This document shows, one piece after another, positions 34,347 through 42,987 of a stretch of 64,000 nt of DNA. The notes below the pieces were generated by a model. That model did not search any database. It saw only the letters and a program-made list of their open reading frames with translations, and was not told where the DNA came from. Positions within the stretch are counted from its first letter, which is position 1, and the number at the start of each line of letters is the position of its first letter. The DNA is taken from positions 237,334 through 301,333 of the forward strand of contig JAEZTC010000016.1 of NCBI GenBank assembly GCA_023421675.1. Direction: 5' to 3'. The position numbers were made by a program, and so were the translations under genes. This stretch comes from Bacillota bacterium (lineage in GTDB: Bacteria; Bacillota; Clostridia; Acetivibrionales; JANLFN01).

Positions 34347-36550
34347 GAAAAGGTCAGAAAGAGCTTGTTGAACAATACAGAAAAGGCTTTTGCGCAGTTC
34401 CTGCAATCCCCGGTGGAGGTAAAACCCACTGCCTTGCAATATGGGCATCGGAAATCATCGCTCAGGGCTATAATAAGCCCAGTAAGATTTTGATTGTGAC
34501 ATATATGAACAGTGCGGTTAACAATTTTAAAAAGCGTATTGCAGCAGCACTTGAGGTCAAAGGGATAATAGGCGGTAAGGATTATTTTGTTACAACTATT
34601 CACGGGCTTTGCCTTCAAATTATTAAGGACAAGCCGGATATAGCCTTAATCAGTGATGACTTTGAGGTAATTGATGATACAAAGCGAAACGGGCTTATAA
34701 CTGATTCAATAAATCAATGGAAAGCACGAAATAGAGAACGTTATGAGTTCTACGTTGAAAGTCAGAATATGAGTGATTCGTCGAGGATATCGGTACTTGA
34801 CAACTGGTGGAGCAGGGAATTCGGAAGAGTAATGCTGGAAGCTGTAGGAGCCTTTAAGTGCAGTGGAATAGGTACCAAAGAAGCTGTAGAAAATACGAGA
34901 GGCCTGGACAGGCATTCTTTATTAAAATGTGCTGCCGAGGTTTATGAAATCTATGATTCAAAGCTTAAAATAGAGGGAGTTCTTGATTTTGACGATATGC
35001 TTTACAATGCAAAGAAAATTCTTGAGACGGATAGTGCATTGCTTGAATGCTACCGCAGAAGATACAGCTATGTATGCGAGGATGAAGCCCAGGACTCCAA
35101 CCAAATACAGAACGACATACTGACAATGATTGCAAACGGTAATCTGTTAAGGGTTGGAGACAGCAATCAGGCAATATGCGGAAGCTTTTCACGAAGTGAT
35201 TCGCAGTTGTTCAACAGTTTTTGTTCTCTGCCTGAAACCAAGGTATTCAAAATAACCCAATCAAGCAGGAGCAGTGTTGATATAATTAACCTTGCAAACT
35301 ACTTCATGAAAAATGTGAGGGAAAACCATCCCGTTTACCAATGTAGGGAAAGCTTGATAGAACAATTAATAGAACCTGTGCCTGTCGATGACGAAAGACC
35401 AAACCCTGTTGTCAATGGCTGCGGACTTAATTGCGCGGTGTTCAAATCCTGGGAGGATGAAGCTGCAAATGTGATTGAAACCGCCGGCAGGATGTTAAGG
35501 GAGCACCCTGAACTTTCTGCTGCAATACTTATTCCGACTTCCTTTAAAATTACATATGCAGCGAACGTGATTGAAACAACAGGTATTCCGTATGAACTGC
35601 TTGATAAATCCGGCTCACGGAACAGAGCCTTTAAAAAGATAGGAAGTATATTGTCATTTATGACAAAGCCTCACGATTCCTACCGATTTGCTATAATGGT
35701 GAGCGAATGCTTTATGGAGCAGGTTACTGATAAAAATGAAAAAACCGTGGATGAAATCATCAAGATTATCCAGTCCCGGCCTGTTGAACAATTCCTTTTC
35801 AATGTTAAGCAAGCATTTGTGGAAGAGCCGCAGGTTTTTGGGACAAAGCTTTGGAAAGAGGTTTCAGAAGGCTTTAAGCTGATTAGGGAGCTTGTTGAGT
35901 TACCCTTATATGAAATTGAAAGGCTCATACTTTTAATCGCTGAAAAATTGGATTTTGACAGGGAAGATACTGCCATCGCCCATAAGATAGCTACAGAAGC
36001 AAGATATCTATTTAATTCGGAAGGTATGACAGTTGAAGGACTTGGAGAGGAGCTACTGAAGGGCAGGAACAGGTTCAGCTATTTTGCAGGTGTTATGAGT
36101 GAATTGGAGGGCTATGAGCCCAAGCCCGGGGTTGTAACGCTTTCGACTTATCATAAGGCAAAAGGACTTGAGTGGGATGTGGTTTTTCTTACCGGCCTTA
36201 CATACGAAGACTTTCCGGTTAATCTGACTGATAAATTCAAAGGTGAACAGTGGTATCTGAAGCCTGAGTTCAGAAATCCTATGGCAGTTATAAAATCAGA
36301 ACTAAAGCTTGTAAATGGCAGCAAAAGACTTGAGGATTCAGTGCTTATGGCCAAGCTCGAAAACATATCCGAAAGAGCACGGCTTTTATATGTTGGAATT
36401 ACGCGTGCAAAGAGGTATCTATTCCTATCCGGACATCATGCAAATGCAAATAGGAAAAACGAGGTGCTTCCTTCCAGGTACTTAATGGAGCTTAAAAACT
36501 ATATTGATACATTAAGACAGAAGGATCAAATAAATGACGATAGGAGATAA
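34337..36550 (+). CDS. UvrD/AddA-like superfamily 1 DNA helicase
   Basis: A 737-aa helicase with all motifs intact: I, IPGGGKTHCLA (about 24); Ia, VTYMNSAVNNFKKR; II, VCEDEAQDSNQ (about 250); III, VGDSNQAI; IV, TQSSRSS; V, LSTYHKAKGLEWDVVFL; VI, LLYVGITRAKRYLFLSG. It should be an ATP-driven 3'-5' translocase. Compared with AddA it lacks the C-terminal nuclease domain, which is instead encoded by the next gene. Its ATG lies inside the end of the upstream helicase-like gene, and it ends 3 bp before the nuclease gene. Calling it pcrA or uvrD would be wrong given this context. Confidence 0.85.
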   Translation: MGLRKGQKELVEQYRKGFCAVPAIPGGGKTHCLAIWASEIIAQGYNKPSKILIVTYMNSAVNNFKKRIAAALEVKGIIGGKDYFVTTIHGLCLQIIKDKPDIALISDDFEVIDDTKRNGLITDSINQWKARNRERYEFYVESQNMSDSSRISVLDNWWSREFGRVMLEAVGAFKCSGIGTKEAVENTRGLDRHSLLKCAAEVYEIYDSKLKIEGVLDFDDMLYNAKKILETDSALLECYRRRYSYVCEDEAQDSNQIQNDILTMIANGNLLRVGDSNQAICGSFSRSDSQLFNSFCSLPETKVFKITQSSRSSVDIINLANYFMKNVRENHPVYQCRESLIEQLIEPVPVDDERPNPVVNGCGLNCAVFKSWEDEAANVIETAGRMLREHPELSAAILIPTSFKITYAANVIETTGIPYELLDKSGSRNRAFKKIGSILSFMTKPHDSYRFAIMVSECFMEQVTDKNEKTVDEIIKIIQSRPVEQFLFNVKQAFVEEPQVFGTKLWKEVSEGFKLIRELVELPLYEIERLILLIAEKLDFDREDTAIAHKIATEARYLFNSEGMTVEGLGEELLKGRNRFSYFAGVMSELEGYEPKPGVVTLSTYHKAKGLEWDVVFLTGLTYEDFPVNLTDKFKGEQWYLKPEFRNPMAVIKSELKLVNGSKRLEDSVLMAKLENISERARLLYVGITRAKRYLFLSGHHANANRKNEVLPSRYLMELKNYIDTLRQKDQINDDRR

Positions 36551-36553
36551 CAG

Positions 36554-37327
36554 ATGAAGGCTTCTATTGAAGAAAATTTTATTTTTACCCAGCAATCATT
36601 AAGAACATTTAAAGATTGTCCATTGAAATTTAGAAAAAAGTATATTGAAAATATAAGATGGAGTAATTCCTATGATGCAAAATCTGTTAAACGAATTGAA
36701 AACGGGAAGAACTTCCATCTCCTGGCTTACAGATATTTTTCCTGTATAAGCGATAGTGAGGATTTTTTAAAAAATGAAGATCCAATACTTTTACATTGGT
36801 TAAGCCGTTTAAAAGAGAGTTTTCCTTTGAACAGCAAAGTTATTTACCTTCCAGAGTATAAAGCTTATACCTCAGATAGCAATTTGAGGCTTGAAGCAAC
36901 CTTTGATCTTTTGTCCTTTCAAAGTGACAGGGTTGAAATATGGGATTGGAAAACTCATGAGGCAAAGCATTTTGCAGGCAAAAAAACAAATCAATACAGT
37001 GACAGCCTGCAGACTAAGGTATATCTTTTTATCTTAAAAGAATGTATGGACTATATCTATCGCGGGTTTGCAGGAAGTATCAGTATGAATTACTGGCAGC
37101 CTGAAATTCCTCATATACTTGGGAAAATAGACTATAACGATACTATGCATAAGGAATTTGGAGAGCAACTCAAAGAAATGGCTTGTCAAATAAAAGAGTA
37201 TAAATATTCGGAGCTTGACCGAGCAGAAAAAAAACACTGTAGTGTATGTGAATTCAATATGCTTTGTCATAATGAGAATATTGACTTTACAGATATTGAA
37301 ATTAATGATTTCCTAATACCCTTCTAA
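36554..37327 (+). CDS. PD-(D/E)XK nuclease with AddB/Cas4-type Fe-S cysteines
   Basis: A 257-aa stand-alone RecB-type nuclease. A Cys at residue 22 (TFKDCPLKFRKKY) and the C-terminal C-x2-C-x5-C at 229, 232 and 238 match the four ligands of the 4Fe-4S clasp in AddB and Cas4. Between them lie the His-containing NGKNFHLLAY helix, ATFDLL (metal-binding Asp), VEIWDWKT (D-x-K core) and the Q-containing SLQTKVYLF motif. It follows the helicase with AGGAGAT as ribosome site and closes the operon. Together the three genes carry every active piece of an AddAB complex, but split differently. Confidence 0.8.
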   Translation: MKASIEENFIFTQQSLRTFKDCPLKFRKKYIENIRWSNSYDAKSVKRIENGKNFHLLAYRYFSCISDSEDFLKNEDPILLHWLSRLKESFPLNSKVIYLPEYKAYTSDSNLRLEATFDLLSFQSDRVEIWDWKTHEAKHFAGKKTNQYSDSLQTKVYLFILKECMDYIYRGFAGSISMNYWQPEIPHILGKIDYNDTMHKEFGEQLKEMACQIKEYKYSELDRAEKKHCSVCEFNMLCHNENIDFTDIEINDFLIPF

Positions 37328-37344
37328 TGTTGCCAAATGTTAAT

Positions 37345-37372
37345 TTGATTTCCAGTATTTATATGTTATAAT
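37345..37372 (+). promoter_or_regulatory. Promoter of the cytoplasmic CBM25 gene
   Basis: TTGATT (37345-37350), spacer 16 bp, and consensus TATAAT (37367-37372) preceded by TG, giving an extended -10. It separates this gene from the nuclease operon. Confidence 0.7.
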
Positions 37373-37445
37373 AAATAGTATTTATCTGTAATTAAATTAC
37401 TAAAAAAGATTATTTTAAAATAAAAATAAAACGGGGTGAGTATTT

Positions 37446-37898
37446 ATGGGTGCAAATAAAACACATTATACTGATAATGGGATTATGATATCAAAAGCTG
37501 CATTAAAGGTAGGAGATACCGTTAGTGTTACATATAATGGGCTTTTACCAAATAGCGGAGCCGATTCGGTTACTATGCATATTGGATACGGCGATAATTG
37601 GGAGAACAAGGAATTTATCCCTATGGAATATGATAACGGGATATTTAAGGCATCATTGGTTGTAGGTAACGCAGGAAGCTTGAATATTGCATTTAAAGAT
37701 AGTGCGGAAAACTGGGATAATAATTCTGGTAATAATTATACTTTTAAGGTAACAAAGCCAAGGGCAGCAAAGACTGAGAAGGAAACTGCGGCTGAGGATA
37801 AGAAAACCAAAACAACAAAAACTTCAAAAACAGAGAAAGCTGCAGAAAAGAAAACTTCTAAAAAAACCACCGTTAAGGAAACAAAAAAGAAAGCATAA
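37446..37898 (+). CDS. CBM25-type carbohydrate-binding protein with Lys-rich tail, no signal peptide
   Basis: A 150-aa protein. Residues about 10-100 form a CBM25-like starch-binding module: VSVTYNGLL, MHIGYGDNWENKEFIPME, and LNIAFKDSAENWDNNSGNNY with the paired Trp/Asn pattern. The last 50 residues are almost only Lys, Thr, Glu and Ala, a flexible basic tail. There is no signal peptide, so it probably acts inside the cell, perhaps on glycogen, or links polysaccharide to nucleic acid or another anionic surface. GGGGTGAG precedes the ATG and a strong terminator follows. A paralogue is at 48564. Confidence 0.75.
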   Translation: MGANKTHYTDNGIMISKAALKVGDTVSVTYNGLLPNSGADSVTMHIGYGDNWENKEFIPMEYDNGIFKASLVVGNAGSLNIAFKDSAENWDNNSGNNYTFKVTKPRAAKTEKETAAEDKKTKTTKTSKTEKAAEKKTSKKTTVKETKKKA

Positions 37899-37914
37899 GT
37901 AAAAAGAAGTTATA

Positions 37915-37940
37915 AGCAGGCTTGAAAGCCTGCTTTTTTA
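37915..37940 (+). terminator. Intrinsic terminator after CBM25 gene
   Basis: AGCAGGCT and AGCCTGCT pair perfectly around TGAA, followed by T6. Confidence 0.92.
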
Positions 37941-38009
37941 GTGCCTAGAAATTTGATTAAATGTTTATAATATGGATCATACTTCCAATATATTATATTG
38001 GAGAGTTGT

Positions 38010-38549
38010 ATGGTAACAGAGAGTGAACTGAAAAAAAGAAAAGACATTTTAAGTCTGACAGTGGTAGTACTTTCAGCATTTATTGCTGCAATGCTTTTAA
38101 GGTTTTTTTTATTTGAACCCATGAAAGTTCCAACAGGTTCTATGACACCAACTATTAAGGTTAATGAATGGTTTTATGTGAATAAGATTTCATTTGAGTT
38201 TAATCCAATAAAAAGAAAGGATATAATAGTGTTCTGGTTGCCTGACAATCCTTCAGAAAGATATGTTAAAAGAGTAATAGGGCTGGAGGGAGAAGAAATA
38301 CTGATTAAAAACTGCACAGTTTACATTAATGGAGAACCATTGGACGAGCCTTATATTAGTGAACCCATGAGTGAAATAGAATACGGGCCTTACAAGGTTC
38401 CAAAGAATCATTATTTTGTTCTGGGCGACAATAGAAATGATTCTTTGGACAGCAGGTTCTGGAATAATAAATTTGTCCCAAAGGACCAGGTAATCGGCAA
38501 AGCATCTTTACGCATCTGGCCTTTGAACAGAATAGGCTTTATAAAATGA
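38010..38549 (+). CDS. lepB: Signal peptidase I
   Basis: A 179-aa membrane serine protease that removes Sec signal peptides. One N-terminal transmembrane helix (VVVLSAFIAAMLLRFFLFEP) is followed by the catalytic Ser in PTGSMTPTI (about residue 41), the catalytic Lys in RYVKRVIGLEGEE (about 85) and the box-E motif GDNRNDSLDSRFW. This is the short Sip type of Gram-positive bacteria. ATG 38010 has GGAGAG upstream; the frame also extends to TTG 37998, which is part of that site. Confidence 0.95.
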   Translation: MVTESELKKRKDILSLTVVVLSAFIAAMLLRFFLFEPMKVPTGSMTPTIKVNEWFYVNKISFEFNPIKRKDIIVFWLPDNPSERYVKRVIGLEGEEILIKNCTVYINGEPLDEPYISEPMSEIEYGPYKVPKNHYFVLGDNRNDSLDSRFWNNKFVPKDQVIGKASLRIWPLNRIGFIK

Positions 38550-38554
38550 TAATA

Positions 38555-38587
38555 AAAATCCCGGTTTATTTACCGGGATTTTTTTCA
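38555..38587. terminator. Bidirectional terminator between lepB and acyl-CoA synthetase gene
   Basis: AAAAATCCCGGT and ACCGGGATTTTTTT pair around TTATTT. The minus-strand stop codon lies within the loop and stem. Confidence 0.9.
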
Positions 38588-40284
38588 AGATATCTTTTAA
38601 TTTTTTTAGTCGTTGTTTTTATGAATTCATTCTCCCTTATCTGGAAGTTCCTTATATATTTATATAGTGTCAGGCTTTTATTTACAGCTTTTATTTCCTG
38701 CTGTATTATGTTGCGAATCTCTTCCTCTGTTAGCTGCTTATCCTTGTATTCTTCGCTAATTACATCCATGTCAGGTACAATTACCGCTGCAACAAGCGTT
38801 TCACCACTTTCCTCATCCGCTTGGCCGTAAACCATTGATTCTTTGATATATTTACTTTTATTAAGCAGCGATTCTATTTCCTCGGGGAAAATGTTCTTGC
38901 CGTTTTTAGTAACAATTACATTTTTTTTTCTTCCTGTTATATGCACAAACTTATCCCTATCTATAAACCCAAGGTCACCAGTGCGGTACCAACCGTCCTG
39001 AAATGCTTTTTTAGTAGCTTCTTCATTTTCATAGTATCCAAGCATGACATTGGGTCCCTTAACAAGTATTTCTCCTATACCTTCTTCATCGGGACTATCG
39101 ATAATTACTTCCAAACCTGGCAGGGGAAGCCCCGCAGCATCATCCTTGTAATCAATGTTCCTGTTTAAAGCTGCAATAGGTGCACATTCTGTTAAGCCAT
39201 AGCCCTGTAAAAAGAGAATTCCAAGGTCTCTGAAGCCTTTTGCAACGCTGGGTTCAATACCTGCAGCACCGCTTATGTACAGTCTTGGATTTCCAAAGTT
39301 CTCATGAACCTTGGCAAAAAGTTTTTTGGTAATGTCAATGCCGAATATCTTAAGAAAATTGCTGAGTTTTATTGCAAATCTAAGCTTGCCGTCAATACCG
39401 TTTTTGGCGGCCTGATCCCAAATGCGCTTGTACATGGCTTCAAATATAAGGGGAACTCCAAGAAGCATTGTTGCTTTGGATTCCTGAAGATTTTTTGGAA
39501 TATGTCTCAGACCTTCACAAAAAGCAACTGTAGAACCACGATACATCGGGCACAAAAAGCCGCAGGTGCATTCATAAGTGTGATGCATGGGAAGAACAGA
39601 GAGGAAAATATCCTTATCATCTATATAAGTCATGGAACACATCGCCATAAGGTTTTTTGCAATATTCCGGTGTGAAAGCATTACAGCTTTGGAGGTTTCG
39701 GTGGTACCTGAGGTAAACAGCAGCATATTCATTACTTCTTCGTCTATTTCTGCGTTTATAAAGGTTTTATCACCCTGCTCTAAAAGCTGGTTTCCTTTTT
39801 CAATTAAACTATTGAAGGATAGGATGTTTTCGGTACCTTGGTTCAAGTCCATATTTATATAATATTTCACTGATTTTAAATCATTGCTGAAGGCTTTTAT
39901 CTGTTCAACGTTAGTTGATGAAAATACTATTGCATCAGCTTTTGAACGTACAAGAAGGCTTTCAATTTCGTTGCTGGGAAGCTCCTTATCAAGTGGAACT
40001 ATAACACCCAGGCCGTTTACAACTGAAAGATATGTAACTGCCCATTCATATCTGTTTTCACCTATAAGGGCTATTCTTTTACCTTTTAGCCCCAGGCTTG
40101 AAAGCGCTGTACCTAAAGCATCTATATCTTTTTTGAATTGTTTGTAGGATACCGGTACATAACCTTCTATGTTTTTTCTTTTTACAAGAAAGGCAGCTTT
40201 ATCGCCATAATTTTCAACGCTTGAATTTATCATATCCTTGAGATTGTGTATTGTTCGTACTTTAAAAAGGGGTATGTTTTTCAA
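38566..40284 (-). CDS. AMP-forming long-chain acyl-CoA synthetase-like enzyme
   Basis: A 572-aa member of the adenylate-forming family. The AMP-binding loop reads LFTSGTTETSKAVMLSH, unusual in having ETSK for the common GxPK. Later motifs are GYGLTECAPI, DGWYRTGDLGFID and the C-terminal KNGKNIFPEEIE, with the catalytic Lys in TTTKKIKR. It probably activates fatty acids as acyl-CoA or acyl-AMP. The best start is TTG 40284: GGAGGTG lies at about nine bases, while ATG 40305 is upstream of that site. It is monocistronic. Confidence 0.85.
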   Translation of the reverse strand: MKNIPLFKVRTIHNLKDMINSSVENYGDKAAFLVKRKNIEGYVPVSYKQFKKDIDALGTALSSLGLKGKRIALIGENRYEWAVTYLSVVNGLGVIVPLDKELPSNEIESLLVRSKADAIVFSSTNVEQIKAFSNDLKSVKYYINMDLNQGTENILSFNSLIEKGNQLLEQGDKTFINAEIDEEVMNMLLFTSGTTETSKAVMLSHRNIAKNLMAMCSMTYIDDKDIFLSVLPMHHTYECTCGFLCPMYRGSTVAFCEGLRHIPKNLQESKATMLLGVPLIFEAMYKRIWDQAAKNGIDGKLRFAIKLSNFLKIFGIDITKKLFAKVHENFGNPRLYISGAAGIEPSVAKGFRDLGILFLQGYGLTECAPIAALNRNIDYKDDAAGLPLPGLEVIIDSPDEEGIGEILVKGPNVMLGYYENEEATKKAFQDGWYRTGDLGFIDRDKFVHITGRKKNVIVTKNGKNIFPEEIESLLNKSKYIKESMVYGQADEESGETLVAAVIVPDMDVISEEYKDKQLTEEEIRNIIQQEIKAVNKSLTLYKYIRNFQIRENEFIKTTTKKIKRYLEKNPGK

Positions 40285-40572
40285 ACCCAAAACACCTCCA
40301 AACATATTACAATAAATAATTATCTGTGTTACCTAAGTTATTATATATGAAGATGGACAATGATAAAAGAAAATATTTTTTACTTAATAATATTGATTCA
40401 GTTTGGTCAAGCTAAAATATCATATATTAATGAGATTATCAGCTTTTAACTGTTAATTGTTAAAAATCTAACTATTTCGTTAATAACTATTGATTTTAAA
40501 AATATACAAATTAATCTGAATATGTTAAAATAAGTGCCATATTATGATTAATTTGCGGAAGGAGTCAAGATA

Positions 40573-41745
40573 ATGACAATTGGAGAAGAATCACTTAAAA
40601 TTCACGGAGAATGGAAAGGGAAAATAGAGGTTATAAGCAGGGCACCTGTTGCAAATAAAAGAGACTTGTCTCTTGCATATACACCTGGGGTTGCAGAACC
40701 ATGTCTCGCCATTCAGAAAGATGTTAACCTGTCTTATGAATATACAAGAAGATGGAATCTTGTAGCAGTTATCACAGACGGTACAGCAGTTCTCGGTCTC
40801 GGAGATATAGGACCGGAAGCAGGTATGCCTGTTATGGAAGGAAAATGCGTACTGTTTAAGACTTTTGGTAATGTAGATGCTTTCCCGCTCTGTATAAGAT
40901 CAAAAGATGTTGATGAAATTGTTAATACTGTTAAGCTTCTTGCTGGAAGCTTTGGCGGCGTTAACCTGGAAGATATTTCAGCTCCTAGGTGTTTTGAAAT
41001 TGAAAGAAGACTTAAAGAAGAATGCGATATTCCGATATTCCATGATGACCAGCATGGAACAGCAATTGTAACAGTTGCTGCAATGCTGAATGCTTTAAAG
41101 TTGACAAAGAAGAAGATTGAAGATATAGAAGTTGTAGTTAACGGTTCTGGTGCAGCCGGAATTGCAATTACAAAACTTTTAATGTCATTGGGCTTAAAGA
41201 AGGTAATTCTCTGCGACAGACAGGGTGCTATCTACGAAGGCAGAGATAACCTGAATGCTGAAAAGGCTGAAATGGCTAAGATTTCAAACCTTCACAAGAA
41301 AATGGGATCACTGAAAGACGTTGTAGTTGGTGCTGATGTATTTATCGGAGTTTCAGCTGCAGGAATGCTTACTAAGGAAATGGTTAAGACTATGGCTAAG
41401 GATCCTATGATATTTGCTATGGCAAACCCTGTTCCTGAAATAATGCCTGATGAAGCTAAGGAAGCAGGCGCTGCTGTTGTTGGAACAGGCCGTTCAGACT
41501 TTGCAAATCAGATCAATAACGTGCTCGCATTCCCAGGTTTGTTCAGAGGCGCTCTTGATGTAAGAGCAAGCGATATAAATGATGCTATGAAGATTGCTGC
41601 AGCAAAAGCTATTGCATCACTTGTTTCAGATTCTGAATTATCAGCTGAATACGTAATTCCTGCTCCATTTGATCCAAGAGTAGGTAAAGTGGTTGCAGAA
41701 GCTGTTGCTCAGGCTGCAAGAGACAGCGGAGTTGCAAGATTATAA
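40573..41745 (+). CDS. Malic enzyme (oxaloacetate-decarboxylating malate dehydrogenase)
   Basis: A 390-aa short bacterial malic enzyme converting malate to pyruvate and CO2 with reduction of NAD(P)+. It shows YTPGVAEPCLAI, TDGTAVLGLGDIGPEAGMPV, the metal-binding FHDDQHGTAIV and the dinucleotide fold VVNGSGAAGIAITKLL, then ANPVPEI and TGRSDFANQINNVL. In cellulolytic clostridia such an enzyme forms the malate shunt from phosphoenolpyruvate to pyruvate, feeding PFOR. Codons are biased to highly used forms, suggesting strong expression. Cofactor choice is not certain. GGAAGGAG precedes the ATG. Confidence 0.93.
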   Translation: MTIGEESLKIHGEWKGKIEVISRAPVANKRDLSLAYTPGVAEPCLAIQKDVNLSYEYTRRWNLVAVITDGTAVLGLGDIGPEAGMPVMEGKCVLFKTFGNVDAFPLCIRSKDVDEIVNTVKLLAGSFGGVNLEDISAPRCFEIERRLKEECDIPIFHDDQHGTAIVTVAAMLNALKLTKKKIEDIEVVVNGSGAAGIAITKLLMSLGLKKVILCDRQGAIYEGRDNLNAEKAEMAKISNLHKKMGSLKDVVVGADVFIGVSAAGMLTKEMVKTMAKDPMIFAMANPVPEIMPDEAKEAGAAVVGTGRSDFANQINNVLAFPGLFRGALDVRASDINDAMKIAAAKAIASLVSDSELSAEYVIPAPFDPRVGKVVAEAVAQAARDSGVARL

Positions 41746-41756
41746 TATTTACTTAA

Positions 41757-41804
41757 TAAAAGAACGGTATTTATGTTTTTTAAGCATAAAAGCCGTTCTT
41801 TTTT
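41757..41804 (+). terminator. Intrinsic terminator after malic enzyme
   Basis: AAAAGAACGG pairs with CCGTTCTTTT around an inner TTTATG/CATAAA arm, followed by T7. Confidence 0.88.
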
Positions 41805-41845
41805 TATTATTAATATTTTCAACATTATTTAATAAATATAACCAT

Positions 41846-41928
41846 ATAAGTTGAACTAAATATTTAATATGTATCATGTCCTCAGTGTCGGTCATGATGG
41901 TATGATAAATGATTTTAATTCAACTTAT
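41846..41928. repeat. Nested inverted repeats in intergenic region
   Basis: ATAAGTTGAA (41846-41855) and TTCAACTTAT (41919-41928) are perfect inverted copies; inside them ATCATG and CATGAT face each other. The whole 83-bp stretch lies in a 347-bp gap between the malic enzyme and a small unknown gene. It could be an operator, a small RNA or a relic. No other feature is seen in that gap. Confidence 0.4.
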
Positions 41929-42092
41929 TACATATGTAATAGGATAAAGGAAAATTCTGATATGATACCCATTTGCATTTGACTTTAGAAATGTAAATCA
42001 TGTATAAGAAATTTACTTCATCCTATATTGTGTGATATTATTACTCTGTTGGAAAGTGTAGTATAATTCTAATTTGTTTAGGGGGGTATTTG

Positions 42093-42428
42093 ATGTCAAG
42101 GTATGTAAATGAGTTAAATGTAACTAAGTCAGTTGATGAGTGTGCGTACATTGTCCAGGAAATAATGAGGATTGAGGGTTTTGAGTTCGTTGAGTATAAG
42201 GGAGAGCAGGTTTGGAAAAAGGGTATGGGGCTTATGACTGCTCCGCAGTTTATAAAAATCGGTTTTATGCCAGGTAGAGTACACATTGAAGCATGGCTTA
42301 GATATGCGTTACTGCCTGGAGTTTATGTAGGAGAAATGGGACTTGAAGGCTTTTTCGGAATAGCATTGAAAAAGGTATTAAAGGGACGTGTGAAAAAAAT
42401 TGAGGAGCAGCTTAGCCTTCAATATTAA
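42093..42428 (+). CDS. Small conserved-looking hypothetical protein
   Basis: A 111-aa protein starting at ATG 42093 behind a GGGGGG ribosome site. It is mixed alpha/beta with a central FVEYKGEQVWKKGMGLM and a hydrophobic C-terminal half (HIEAWLRYALLPGVYVGEMG). No signal peptide or full transmembrane helix is certain. I do not recognise the family. It has its own terminator. Confidence 0.7.
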   Translation: MSRYVNELNVTKSVDECAYIVQEIMRIEGFEFVEYKGEQVWKKGMGLMTAPQFIKIGFMPGRVHIEAWLRYALLPGVYVGEMGLEGFFGIALKKVLKGRVKKIEEQLSLQY

Positions 42429-42441
42429 TTTATGTAGAGAT

Positions 42442-42479
42442 TAAAAGGTTCTGGCACATTAATAGTCAGAATCTTTTTT
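42442..42479 (+). terminator. Intrinsic terminator after hypothetical gene
   Basis: AAAGGTTCTG and CAGAATCTTT pair with one G-T wobble and are followed by T6. Confidence 0.8.
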
Positions 42480-42480
42480 G

Positions 42481-42729
42481 TTAATAATCCATTATTATCT
42501 TTCGGCACTCTTCGCAAACATATGCAACATGCCTTATCTGAGGTTCATTACAATTAACTAATAAGATCCCATTATGCTTTTCAATTATATTATTGCTGAC
42601 AATAAACTTTACTTCTTCTTCATCAGGCAACCAGAACAATCCCCCACCTGCTCTTGCACCTATCTTTCCAAATTTCATTCCGTTACCACATATTGGACAA
42701 TTAATGGTTATTCCTCCTATGGCTTTCAT
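42481..42729 (-). CDS. Zinc-ribbon-like DUF6487-type small protein
   Basis: An 82-aa protein with CPICGNGMKFGKI near the N-terminus, FWLPDEEEV in the middle and YVCEECRKIIMDY at the end. The two Cys pairs look like a zinc knuckle, as in the DUF6487 family of CPxCGxxM proteins. ATG 42729 has AGGAAAG seven bases upstream on the minus strand, so the longer frame to 42783 is not used. Role unknown. Confidence 0.7.
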   Translation of the reverse strand: MKAIGGITINCPICGNGMKFGKIGARAGGGLFWLPDEEEVKFIVSNNIIEKHNGILLVNCNEPQIRHVAYVCEECRKIIMDY

Positions 42730-42987
42730 CTTATTCTTTCCTATATCTGTCTTAATTACTTTTATTGATGTCATAGATATCATAATGCTTCTACTGATAA
42801 TAACAATGGAAATATTATACTACTAACAAACAAATGTTCAATAACAACAATTATTCCAAACTGAACTTTTATATTAAATCCAAGAATCTGGTTTATAAAT
42901 TCTGTTATATACGGTGAATTATATAAATTATTTTATGAAATAATATGTTTGTATAATTATAGAAATCTTTAGTGAAGGAGAGCTTAT

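Noticed and set aside
34337..36550. Housekeeping PcrA/UvrD repair helicase
   Set aside because: The overlap with a helicase-like ATPase and an Fe-S nuclease gene points to an AddA-like partner, not a stand-alone helicase.
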